A stretch of DNA of 16,647 nt from the NCBI GenBank assembly GCA_018985225.1, contig JADGIF010000157.1, positions 1 through 16,647 on the forward strand, in the 5' to 3' direction. Numbering within the stretch: the stretch's first letter is position 1; every line of letters starts with the position of its first letter. The position numbers were made by a program, and so were the translations under genes. This DNA comes from Amoeboradix gromovi (taxonomy: Eukaryota > Sanchytriomycota > Sanchytriomycetes > Sanchytriales > Sanchytriaceae). The notes under the pieces are model-generated. The model did no database searches, was not told the origin of the DNA, and saw nothing but the letters and a program-made list of their open reading frames with translations. Of this stretch, positions 1 to 7,131 are shown piece after piece.

Positions 1-169
1 TTCTTTTAACGTTTCTTTGTACAACTTATTTTTTGTATTATCTTTAATAATCATTGTTTTCAAGATTTAGACGGTGTTAAGAGCTTTTATACTAAATAAA
101 GTTAAATGCGCCAATCGCATAGACTTGATATACTATTGGGTAATAAAATCAAAACAATGGTTTAAGCGG

Positions 170-206
170 TTTTACAAAGTTAGTCTAGTTTTTATATTTG
201 GTGTGT
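170..206 (+). repeat. Family B element 3' end (hairpin motif), degenerate copy
   Basis: The stretch ending in AGTCTAGTTTTTATATTTGG matches, base for base through most of its length, the right end of the family B elements at 3933 and 16471 read on the minus strand. Here it lies on the plus strand, so any element body would extend upstream toward position 1. That upstream DNA has no readable family B protein, so this is either a heavily decayed copy or a lone end. Confidence 0.6.
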
Positions 207-841
207 CGTATGTAAAAAACGAGACTAAGAGTATGACATTAATGTCTCAGATACCATTTAGTCATCGCATTAAGAGCATCCTATATACTATCACCTAATT
301 TATACTAGCATACTCTTGAAATTTAGTGTAGGAGGTAAAATAGCTATATAAGGCTATTAGTAGAAGCAATAGATAGATTTTAGACTAAGCATTTAACATA
401 CCAGTTAAACAGAATTAAATTTTTAGCTTGTTTATTTAGTAACTAAATGGGGCCCTTGTAAGTGTAAGTGGAACAATGGAGCATAACCATTTTTACATAA
501 TTTACTAATAAAAAAGATTCCTTGTTTTGTGAAGCCCTATCCCTTATTAGTGAAAAATGTTCTTTTTGACTTTTGAGAATGTTCATATTTTTAAGTAACT
601 GCGAGCCTGTAGCCGCCATTGAATACATGTTCTGTGAAAAGTGGACTCAAGAAGTAATACGGAACATTGGCAGCTCTCGGCTTTAACTGAGTAGATCATT
701 TATCGTAGTTTTATCTCTTTTATAGCTTCAATAGACTCACCATATATAATTTTAATTGCAGAAAAACTCAATCCTCTACTCATCCTTTGGGCAAATGTTT
801 TCAAGTTACCGTAACCAGAACATCTCAAATCTATAGATATC
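207..841. other. Intergenic stretch without a convincing gene
   Basis: Apart from the family B remnant at 443-565, I see no gene, tRNA or repeat here. Short frames exist on both strands but lack recognisable domains. The last 50-90 bp may be the decayed upstream part of the family A relic that becomes readable at 842. Confidence 0.5.
443..565 (-). pseudogene. Decayed C-terminal piece of a family B Fanzor-like element
   Basis: Read on the minus strand, this stretch follows the family B element at 3933-4270 codon by codon in places. The part corresponding to its AACAGAAGATCTTTTATTAA appears here as a close variant with extra T residues, followed by ATTATG and a GGTTATGCTCC block. It ends with TTACAAGGGCCCC, which resembles the end of the copy at 11187 (TTACAAGGGCGCC). 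A 61-codon frame crosses it, but its start is not a convincing gene start and no zinc-finger cysteine pair is preserved. I read it as an old relic. Confidence 0.4.
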
Positions 842-1190
842 GGTAAGCGATATAGACTAACTCTTCCTTGCCTGAAAATGGTCTAAAAAAGAGGTTTTAT
901 TTCAAATAAAAGGAAAACTTTGGTGGAATACAATTAAGCATTTACCTAGTCAAAAGTGAGGAAGTGTGGTACTCGTAAGAAGCCAAGTTGAAAACACATA
1001 CGTTGACAAACTGTTATTCTTAAATAGATAGAGACCATGTTGCAGTGCGAAAGATATACTTGTGTGCAACCGTATCCAATCCCGTCTCGGGTAGTGGAAA
1101 CTTGAGAAATCACTGAAACGATGAGACTGGTCTTGTTGGATTTTCTGTACAAATTTTCGATTTTTGAGGATACCATGACTTTGTCTTGGG
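842..1190 (+). pseudogene. Fanzor (eukaryotic TnpB-like) relic, family A copy 1
   Basis: One frame starting at 842 reads GKRYRLTL, then KRKTLVEYN, stop, AFT, stop, SKVRKCGTRKKPS. This parallels the better preserved copy at 3311-3683 (YKRYLYNLF, GKTIIECNESFTSRTCTRCG), which has the TnpB/Fanzor layout before the first zinc-finger cysteine pair. In the same frame, codons 1028-1060 (IETMLQCERYT) sit where the other copy has DRDHMAARNIY, the RuvC-III region. The tail (PYPIPSR near 1073-1090) matches PYSIPPQ there. At least six in-frame stops make it non-functional. The first cysteine pair retains only CG at 965. The DNA similarity runs on to about 1190. Confidence 0.62.
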
Positions 1191-1492
1191 ATATTTAGAC
1201 CATCAAAACGGGACGAAGTTGCAAACTAGATTTTCTGAACATTTTTGTGAGTAAGAAATAATATTTAAATCAGCTACTGGAATTCTGGTTAAACTTTGAT
1301 TAAGACCAATAGTTGTGGAGCATGGCTCATACAATTTATTATTTTGGCAAATGATTTTTATCTGACTAAAAGAGAATAAAAGATAAAATTGGGATACCTG
1401 ATAGATGCATTCAATATGCAGGATGGAATGTTTGTGAATACCCAAAATCATAAGTACACTTTTGACTTCTTAATTTGTGAAACTTAGGTTCA
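1191..1492. promoter_or_regulatory. Upstream region of FCP1, no distinct element recognised
   Basis: This 300-bp AT-rich stretch separates the family A relic from the FCP1 start codon and should hold the FCP1 promoter. I see no clear TATA box, initiator or repeat. An 82-codon minus-strand frame (1203-1451) has no recognisable domain and is probably chance. Confidence 0.3.
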
Positions 1493-2866
1493 ATGGGCAA
1501 TGCTAGTGAAGATTGCACTCATCCCTCAGTATACGGAACACTATGTGTCCTTTGTGGTTCTGAAGTGAGCAATAACAATGAAAAGGATGACAACTACCAC
1601 ACCATATTACATGATAATGCTCATTTAAAAATGAACAAATCTCATCGTGAGTTAGACGCATCGCTGCAATCTAAAGAGTTGGTTAAAAGCAGACAACTTG
1701 TGTGTATACTGGATCTGGATCAAACTATATTACACTGTTTAATTGGTAAGGTAACTGGGAAGGATGAAATACTATCATTTTATTTGCATAATTGTCTTTA
1801 TAACATCTATTTTAGAAAACATTTAAGGCAGCTGTTAGACACTCTAAAAAGCGACTATATGACCCATATATATACTATGGGAACTAATGAATATTGTGAG
1901 CAAATTAAGAACTACATGAGTGCAAAAATGATGTTTGATGTTAATTCTAGATGGATGGGTAGAGACCTTAACATACTGCCTGGTGAACAAGCACACATGA
2001 AGTCAATCAATCGGTTTAATTGTCCATTAGAGTACACAATCGTGTTGGATGATAGAATAGAGGTGTGGAAACAGATCGACAACGTTGTACCGATTCTACC
2101 CTACTATCACTCTCTTGTTGGTGATATAAATGGATCAGATAGGTTCAAGCTGTTTCAGAATGTCGTGTTCAAGATGGACAATCATCTTGTTTACGTTGAT
2201 CGGCTGTTAAAACTAGTTCATCAGGAGTTTTATAAAATAAAGCACGCTAATTTAGAAGTTAATGATGTCCCTAGAATCTTGAAGGAATGCTTGAGCATAT
2301 TCAAGGACTGCTATTTCGTTTTAACTGGATTTATTCCTACAAGCAGTAACAAAGACTTGTTCATTCCTATTTTAAATCTGATCGAAAAATATGGCGGTGT
2401 AGTGTCAGATGAGGTTACGGACAAGACTACCCATTGTATATGTATTTATATGGAGGAGTCCGCAATAATAGATGAAAAGCAGTTTTTGGATGATGTAGAG
2501 ACATCTGTACCTCTAACACCTAATGATGATACACAAATAGATGAATTCTTGAAGAGCAAAGCTTCTTTAACTATAAAAACAACCGATAAGGTTAAACAAG
2601 CAAAGAATAGGTGTTTTCTTCTGCCTCCAGAATGGATATACCTTTCATGTTACTCATATTGCAGATTAAGTGAAGAGAGATACAACTATCTCGGTATGCT
2701 TCCAAGTTGTGATCCTGTATTGCGATCGAGGAAAGTAGCTATGGTATTAGAAAGCAAAGAAAGTTTGGTACCACAAACTGGGAGGAACAGGGCAAAATCA
2801 ACATCGACTATGAGTTCGAGTGACCTTGAGTCTCTGGCAAATGATTTAGAGAATGATTATGAATAA
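1493..2866 (+). CDS. FCP1: RNA polymerase II CTD phosphatase FCP1
   Basis: This 457-residue protein should remove phosphates, mainly Ser2-P and Ser5-P, from the RNA polymerase II C-terminal repeat in the nucleus, recycling the polymerase. The N-terminus carries CTHPSVYGTLCVLCG (8-22), the Cys-rich block typical of FCP1. The FCPH catalytic domain follows, with the DLDQT signature at 74-78 (D74 and D76 as nucleophile and acid), HIYTMGT near 125, and VLDDR near 185 as the Mg-binding acidic motif. A BRCT domain covers about 262-405 (LSIFKDCYFVLTGF to PPEWIYLSCYSYCRL). The start is the first ATG after in-frame stops and sits just before the Cys-rich block. The protein is much shorter than yeast FCP1 (over 700 residues) because the terminal extensions are minimal. 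No intron is needed. Identification is firm; length reduction fits a compact genome. Confidence 0.93.
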   Translation: MGNASEDCTHPSVYGTLCVLCGSEVSNNNEKDDNYHTILHDNAHLKMNKSHRELDASLQSKELVKSRQLVCILDLDQTILHCLIGKVTGKDEILSFYLHNCLYNIYFRKHLRQLLDTLKSDYMTHIYTMGTNEYCEQIKNYMSAKMMFDVNSRWMGRDLNILPGEQAHMKSINRFNCPLEYTIVLDDRIEVWKQIDNVVPILPYYHSLVGDINGSDRFKLFQNVVFKMDNHLVYVDRLLKLVHQEFYKIKHANLEVNDVPRILKECLSIFKDCYFVLTGFIPTSSNKDLFIPILNLIEKYGGVVSDEVTDKTTHCICIYMEESAIIDEKQFLDDVETSVPLTPNDDTQIDEFLKSKASLTIKTTDKVKQAKNRCFLLPPEWIYLSCYSYCRLSEERYNYLGMLPSCDPVLRSRKVAMVLESKESLVPQTGRNRAKSTSTMSSSDLESLANDLENDYE

Positions 2867-2873
2867 ATTTATT
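2862..2873 (+). terminator. Poly(A) signal overlapping the FCP1 stop codon
   Basis: AATAAA begins two bases before the TAA stop and continues as the perfect 12-bp palindrome AATAAATTTATT. The same palindrome separates the convergent genes at 6669-6680. Calling it a polyadenylation signal is inferred from the motif and position. Confidence 0.5.
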
Positions 2874-3044
2874 TTCAAAGTTTACAACAGGGACGCACAC
2901 TTTAAGGGTCGCTACGACCTTGAATTTAGAGAGCTATACCGTCTCGGTTTCATATTAGAATCAAGAATCAATCTTTGAGATCCAGACTAAAATTGAAACA
3001 TAATTTTTGTACAATTTGCTTGTTTTGGCTCTATTTATTAGAAT

Positions 3045-3285
3045 AGTGGACTTCCGAAAACTCCCAATGATTCCCCTAAGAAATTATCAATGCTAGTCAC
3101 TTCGCCACAGCTGTCAATCACGCTTACACTGCCTTAAGGCCCTGATCACTTAGGAAGGCCCTTATTCTTCCAAAGGTCAATTGAACAGGTATTCTCCACA
3201 TTTGTTTTCTTTAGTTTTACACGCCTTTGCACACATTAGGCTATTAAATACTGCGACATATTACACAAACGTCTCTTTAACTTCA
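3045..3285 (-). pseudogene. Fanzor relic, family A copy 2 (very decayed)
   Basis: On the minus strand this tract aligns with the next relic (3311-3683) in the same order. A block equivalent to ECNESFTSRTCTRCG reads VFNSLMCAKACKTK near 3220-3260. The tail with GTAAGCGTGA near 3120 corresponds to GAAAGCGTGAGCGATCAC in the other copy. The last shared block is near 3050-3085 (TTTTCGGAAGTCC against TTTTCTCGGAAATC). No continuous reading frame survives. It lies head-to-tail behind copy 3, which suggests an old tandem insertion or a duplication of the same segment. Confidence 0.45.
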
Positions 3286-3310
3286 GTTTGAATGGAGACT
3301 TCATTTTGCA

Positions 3311-3683
3311 CTACTTCCTGTTCTCTCCTCGTTGAAAGTCCTGATTTCCGAGAAAACCGAGAATTTCCACAGAGAAACTAGCAATGCTAGATGCTCCGTT
3401 ACAGTGATCGCTCACGCTTTCACTACTCTGAGGCGGGATTGAATAAGGATGCATATACTTGATGTATATGTTCCTTGCTGCCATGTGATCTCTATCTTCA
3501 AATGACACTTTGTACAGGTTCAGGTTTCTAAGTTGGTGTCTTAAGGCTGCCACACCTTGTACATGTCCGACTAGTAAATGATTCATTACATTCGATTATC
3601 GTCTTTCCTCTTTGTTTACATTTGAACTTCAAGCGCTCCTTGAATAAATTGTACAGATATCTCTTATAGGCATTGAAAGACAT
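3311..3683 (-). pseudogene. Fanzor relic, family A copy 3 (best preserved)
   Basis: From the ATG at 3683 a minus-strand frame runs 51 codons to a stop at 3528. It reads MSFNAYKRYLYNLFKERLKF, then KCKQRGKTIIECNESFTSRT and CTRCGSLKTPT. This is the stretch leading into the first zinc-finger pair of TnpB/Fanzor nucleases. A second CxxC (CTKC, near 3515) follows in another frame. The RuvC-III motif FEDRDHMAARNIYIKYM (about 3450-3500) follows in a third frame. Two frameshifts and a stop therefore break the gene. The order CxxC, CxxC, DRDxxAAxNI is diagnostic for the OMEGA/TnpB superfamily, and in a eukaryotic setting that means Fanzor. The N-terminal half with RuvC-I and RuvC-II was not found upstream. 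A 50-residue tail after NIYIKYM is shared with the other family A copies. Confidence 0.75.
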
Positions 3684-3932
3684 CTAATTCTTCCATGTTT
3701 GGGCCAGCTTATTAGTGTTGATGAATGTGTGCTATACCTGTTGTTTCTTTATATTTGACATATTCGGGATTACAACCATTAATTCAATTTACAATTCGTG
3801 AAAAGAAAGAGTATCCAGTATTCGAGCTATAGTAAAATCTGGAAAAGTCATGAAATTATATAAAAATACACGCAAATTCGCAACACATGATTTATTCAAG
3901 AAAACAATCGAGATGGTGCAGGAACATGTATC
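3684..3932. other. Spacer between two Fanzor-like relics
   Basis: I see no gene or repeat here. It may include the decayed N-terminal part of family A copy 3, because fragments stay open in the expected frame for short runs, but no RuvC motif is readable. Confidence 0.3.
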
Positions 3933-3947
3933 TGGGACACCAAATAT

Positions 3948-3970
3948 AAAAACTAGACTTACTCGTTTTT
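3948..3970 (-). repeat. Family B 3'-end hairpin
   Basis: Arms AAAAACTAG (3948-3956) and CTCGTTTTT (3962-3970) pair at eight of nine positions around ACTTA. The hairpin overlaps the last codons and stop of the ORF and lies 15 bp inside the element end. Equivalent hairpins are at 11198-11220 (perfect) and 16486-16508. Confidence 0.6.
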
Positions 3971-4270
3971 AAAGAAGGTGCACCATACAGAGGAAATGCT
4001 ATCATTAATAAAAGATCTTCTGTTATACCAAGATTCTCTCATTAATTGTATTCCTCTTTTTAAAATAAAACTAGAATACCCTGCATCTCGTTCAAATATA
4101 TGAGGTCTTTGAGCATCTAAGCAAAAGGTGCATTTTCTTAGACGGTACTCTTTTCTAGAGTCATTTTGTAATGTTATACTGACATCATTACTCTTATCTA
4201 TTTCATTCTCACAGACACTACATTTCTTTGATTTACTGGTGTATGAAAGCTTTTGCTTTCTCTTGGCCAT
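3959..4270 (-). CDS. Small protein: MAKR leader fused to a Fanzor-type zinc finger
   Basis: This intact 103-codon ORF begins at an ATG. It has a basic start (MAKRKQKLSYTSKSKK), a cysteine pair CSVC, 30 residues later a second pair in RLRKCTFC, and then HIFERDAGYSSFILKRGI, which resembles the DRDxNAAxNILxxG of RuvC-III. It matches the two ends of the pseudogene at 7132-7961 and lacks everything between, so it cannot be a nuclease. Near its C-terminus it appears shifted by one base relative to the 16471 copy (SSVWCTFF against PPYGAP). It may be an expressed zinc-finger micro-protein, a non-autonomous element or simply a recent relic. No regulatory evidence is visible beyond the AT-rich leader. 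Confidence 0.4.
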   Translation of the reverse strand: MAKRKQKLSYTSKSKKCSVCENEIDKSNDVSITLQNDSRKEYRLRKCTFCLDAQRPHIFERDAGYSSFILKRGIQLMRESWYNRRSFINDSISSVWCTFFKNE

Positions 4271-4344
4271 AGCTTTATTAGGAAAGGTCTCTATTTATGT
4301 GCAAGACAGTTCTTTCTGGATAGTTCTTAAATGAAAATATACCC

Positions 4345-4487
4345 TATTATGAATCAGTATTATGAATCAGTATTATGAATTAGTACTATGAACTAGTATT
4401 ATGAATTAGTATTATGAATCAGTATTATGAATCAGTATTATGAATCAGTATTATGAATCAGTATTATAAATCAGTATTATAAATCAG
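4345..4487. repeat. 13-bp tandem repeat, 11 units
   Basis: Eleven head-to-tail copies of TATTATGAATCAG run from 4345 to 4487 without gaps. Most units are identical. Units 3 to 5 carry C/T or A/C variants, and units 10 and 11 read TATTATAAATCAG. It borders the left side of the family B element and is likely a minisatellite. Each unit contains TGAATCA, close to an AP-1/bZIP site, which may be coincidence. Confidence 0.95.
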
Positions 4488-5293
4488 AGGTTTATTTGAA
4501 ATAAAGATTGGATGAAAGAGAAAGAGAATAGCTGTACAGAATATTTATTTTTAAAATTTCGATACAAAAAGTTATTTATTTTCCTTTTATACTCGTCAAC
4601 TCCGCAACTAGATGAATGTCCACTCGCCTCTTAAATCCATACAATTAATAAAGCTGAAATAATGTTCCAAGTTGTTGCAGAAAGTTAGTCTAAGTTTTTA
4701 TATTTGATGTCCTAATTGTATATCCCAGTGAATTCTATAGATTAGTAAAATTTTGGCTACCATTGTTTGGTGGCATATGTCATAGATGGGAAGCGCCTAA
4801 TTAAAAGCTTTTATTCAGTTGCAACATTCTGTAATAATGATCGATTGGAACCATAAAATTCATGTAGTCACAACAATTGATTTGTAAAATCAAAGTCGAT
4901 GACTAATTAACAGAGTTTAAGAAAATGCTATTGAATGCTTGAACATTAAATCTAGAATTCTTTTCGAGAACAAGATAAAAACCACTATTGTTGAATTACT
5001 AAACATACTGAATTTACAATTGCAGCTGGCGACTGGATGCTCACCTATTATACTAAAATATCTAGTTTTTACAGAGGTTGCCCATATTTTATTACTTTTT
5101 AGGAGATTTAGCTTATTTTTCTCTACTGGTTTAATCTTTTGCCATTTGCTAATAGACGCTCAGTGGCTTGAAGTTAATACAGCAACGCTTACCATTTATA
5201 TCAAGACTATATCACAATTTATGAACCTGAATAGCATTGGGCTCTTATGAGAATGTCATCCGCTTTTACCCCGTCTACTTTTCACAGAGCAAT
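4488..5293. other. Long spacer upstream of the TFIIIC-like gene
   Basis: It holds one family B end (4676-4712) and otherwise nothing I recognise. A 103-codon plus-strand frame at 4939-5250 is hydrophobic and leucine-rich but begins at TTG, has no domain I know and has the composition of AT-rich noise. The downstream part should contain the promoter of the gene at 5294. Confidence 0.4.
4676..4712 (+). repeat. Family B element 3' end, degenerate copy
   Basis: AAAGTTAGTCTAAGTTTTTA followed by TATTTGATGTCC matches the right end of family B elements and is especially close to the copy at 170-206. No coding remains are readable upstream. Confidence 0.55.
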
Positions 5294-6661
5294 ATGCAGC
5301 AACTGTTTTCAAAAACTGGAAATGATAGCAGAATCGGTAAGTATGCAGCTTTGATGACTGATGCAGTGCTGAGACCAACAAGAGAGAAGACAATCGATGT
5401 TATAGAACCAATTAAAATTGCTACGAAAGAGCCTTCATTTCGTAAAATCGACAAATGCTTGCCTCTGGATTCTGTCATGTTAAAAATCAAATCCTGCGAT
5501 CCCGTTATGCCTTCTGATATAGTATTATCTGATTTAAAAAATGTTAAAGACATAGAAACACTAACTTTAGATGCCTTTGTAGTTAGCAAGTCTAACCTTT
5601 ATGTTCCAGACTCCAAATTCATGCTTTGGACGACAGATCCTTCAAGATTAATCGTCGCAAGTATCAACAACGGTTCTTTTGTTCATGTATTCGAATATCC
5701 TGCTTTAAACAAGTGTTACTCGGTTTATTTTGAAAAAGAGATTATATCTATAGATTTCTTTAAGCACACGAAGTTCTCGAATGTATTGACGGTTGTTGCC
5801 ATACTGTTCAAGGACGATTTACAGGTCTCACTTTATGGGTTGCCGTTACACTGCAGGAGCGAAGTTATTGAACTTGATATGTTTATGGAGTTAAACATAT
5901 ATCCACAGGATTATCCTACTTGTGTTGATTGTAAGCTTAACTATGTTGCAATAGGATACAGAAATGGAGATATTGCAGTATTTAAATTGACTGAAATCCC
6001 TATGGATCAGCCTCTACCGTTTTATCACAAATATACCCATACTTCATTAGTAAGTAGTATACATCTTCCGATATATGTCGGCGATGTTAAACCCTTTAAT
6101 TTTGTGATATCAAGTGGTATAAGTGGTAAAATAATATATAGCGAATTTTCAATTAAACAAGCACATGGAGGTGTAGCAATATCAACATCAGCAGCTATTC
6201 CTAGATTTGTCTATTTGGACTTCATAGATGGCGTGTTATTTTGCGATTTTGATGATTCTGTAAAGTTTTCGACTTTCTTCTCAAGAACTGAACTGCGCAG
6301 ATTGGTAACTATAAGAGGCGGTGTCTCTTCGGTGGCCTCAAGCTCAAGACACCCGTTTATTGCATTTGGTGGATTAGGTGGTGCATTGGCTATTTTTAAT
6401 ACAAACCATACTCGAGTGAAACATGGCAAATCATACATCTACTGCTATTCGATATTCAAAAACATAGACGGAAGAGAGTTGTATTTATTTAATCTTGATA
6501 AATTACCAAAAGAAGCACCTCAGTCATTGCGAACTGATGGATCATCAGTGCATATCCCTCATAGCACGAAAATAGATGCACTATGTTGGTCTCCTGAGAA
6601 AGTAACTAGCAATATCGTTGCACAATTGTGTAGTCAAATAATTTCATTTCAGGAGCTGTAG
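5294..6661 (+). CDS. Beta-propeller protein, probable TFIIIC subunit (Tfc6/Sfc6/GTF3C2-like)
   Basis: From the ATG at 5294 this is 455 residues. An upstream extension would need a TTG start. It looks like a WD-repeat propeller with weak repeats (for example LNYVAIGYRNGDIAVFKL and SIDFFKHTKFSNVLTVVAIL). The C-terminal part is the most telling: VSSVASSSRHPFIAFGGLGG from about residue 344, then a basic stretch, then IDALCWSPEKVTSNIVAQLC near the end. This resembles the closing blades of the TFIIIC WD subunit (yeast Tfc6, human GTF3C2: HPFVAFGxxDG, then VxWNPN). That protein sits in the tau-B module that binds the B box of tRNA genes for RNA polymerase III. The N-terminal 80 residues are basic and not recognisable. 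Another WD40 protein cannot be excluded. It is convergent with the cupin gene. Confidence 0.55.
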   Translation: MQQLFSKTGNDSRIGKYAALMTDAVLRPTREKTIDVIEPIKIATKEPSFRKIDKCLPLDSVMLKIKSCDPVMPSDIVLSDLKNVKDIETLTLDAFVVSKSNLYVPDSKFMLWTTDPSRLIVASINNGSFVHVFEYPALNKCYSVYFEKEIISIDFFKHTKFSNVLTVVAILFKDDLQVSLYGLPLHCRSEVIELDMFMELNIYPQDYPTCVDCKLNYVAIGYRNGDIAVFKLTEIPMDQPLPFYHKYTHTSLVSSIHLPIYVGDVKPFNFVISSGISGKIIYSEFSIKQAHGGVAISTSAAIPRFVYLDFIDGVLFCDFDDSVKFSTFFSRTELRRLVTIRGGVSSVASSSRHPFIAFGGLGGALAIFNTNHTRVKHGKSYIYCYSIFKNIDGRELYLFNLDKLPKEAPQSLRTDGSSVHIPHSTKIDALCWSPEKVTSNIVAQLCSQIISFQEL

Positions 6662-6668
6662 TGGAATT

Positions 6669-6680
6669 AATAAATTTATT
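6669..6680. terminator. Shared palindromic poly(A) signal between convergent genes
   Basis: AATAAATTTATT is a perfect palindrome, so AATAAA occurs on both strands with the two hexamers touching. On the plus strand it lies 7 bp after the stop of the TFIIIC-like gene. On the minus strand it overlaps the TAA stop of the cupin gene (CAA TAA A). Confidence 0.55.
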
Positions 6681-6981
6681 GTAAAAAATCTATAAACAAT
6701 GAACATTTTTTGCTAAAAACATTCTTCAATGCATAGTAATGCTTGTCTTCTACTATAACAGGCTCATTTGGTAGTTCCAGAATAGTTTCATCTAATAGTA
6801 GCAAACACTGTCCTTCAACCAAAGTTATTATAATGTTACCAGAAATCAACTCGGGCATCTTGTCATGAGAAGGGTACAATTCCATGTACACAAGTGTGGA
6901 TTTTTTGCTCTTACAAATGGATTTGAAAGAGAATCCTTTTGTTTTTGCCCGCCATAACTCTGGTTGAAACATATGAGACAT
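6676..6981 (-). CDS. Small cupin-fold protein, possibly CENP-C/Mif2 C-terminal-domain-like
   Basis: This 101-residue protein starts at the ATG at 6981. Residues about 29-101 have the strand pattern of a single cupin barrel: STLVYMELYP, a turn, NIIITLVEGQCLLLLDETIL, ELPNEPVIVEDKHYYALKN, then CSLFIDFLQ. The arrangement resembles the dimerising cupin of CENP-C/Mif2 (FFVLQGxVEV, VPRGNxYxIKN, LFF), which sits in the inner kinetochore. I cannot see the CENP-C motif, so this is either a very reduced form, a last exon or another small cupin. No metal-binding histidine cluster is obvious. It is convergent with its neighbour and its start lies a few bases from a family B element end. Confidence 0.5.
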   Translation of the reverse strand: MSHMFQPELWRAKTKGFSFKSICKSKKSTLVYMELYPSHDKMPELISGNIIITLVEGQCLLLLDETILELPNEPVIVEDKHYYALKNVFSKKCSLFIDFLQ

Positions 6982-6983
6982 GC

Positions 6984-7012
6984 TATGTAAAAACTAGATT
7001 AGCTTTTTGATA
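6984..7012 (-). repeat. Family B element 3' end, partial
   Basis: On the minus strand the sequence AAAAAGCTAATCTAGTTTTT followed by ACAT matches the hairpin end of family B. It abuts the cupin start codon at 6981, so this end forms the immediate leader of that gene. No coding remnant is readable beyond it. Confidence 0.5.
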
Positions 7013-7131
7013 CAATTTGTTTCAAACAAAATTAAGTTTCATAAGACTTTTACCTGATTGGCTATTTTTCATTTCATAACCTTGTAAAAGAACTAGTTGG
7101 CTTATAAATACAGTCTTTTCTGTACAATTGT

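Larger units (their letters stand above)
3933..4335 (-). mobile_element. Family B Fanzor-like element, internally deleted copy
   Basis: The right end at 3933 (TGGGACACCAAATATAAAAAC on the plus strand) is shared almost exactly with the copy at 16471, and flanking DNA differs immediately outside it. A hairpin at 3948-3970 has 9-nt arms AAAAACTAG and CTCGTTTTT around a 5-nt loop. Inside lies the ORF at 3959-4270. Compared with the longer copy at 7132-7961, this copy joins the N-terminal MAKR leader directly to the C-terminal zinc finger, so most of the middle is missing, as in MITE-like deletion derivatives. The left limit is uncertain. The stretch up to about 4335 includes an ATAAATA block also found upstream of the 7132 copy, and a 13-bp tandem repeat starts 10 bp further on. 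Confidence 0.6.

Noticed and set aside
946-1451. Two minus-strand frames of 76 and 82 codons
   Set aside because: The first is antisense to a family A relic; the second has no recognisable domain.
4939-5250. 103-codon hydrophobic plus-strand frame
   Set aside because: It starts at TTG, has no family resemblance and reflects AT-rich composition.
6984-7012. A possible 20-nt intron, gtatcaaaaagctaatctag on the minus strand, just upstream of the cupin ORF
   Set aside because: It fits the mini-intron plan, and the downstream frame stays open, but the upstream phase meets a TAA 18 bases earlier with no ATG. The same bases are explained by a family B element end.
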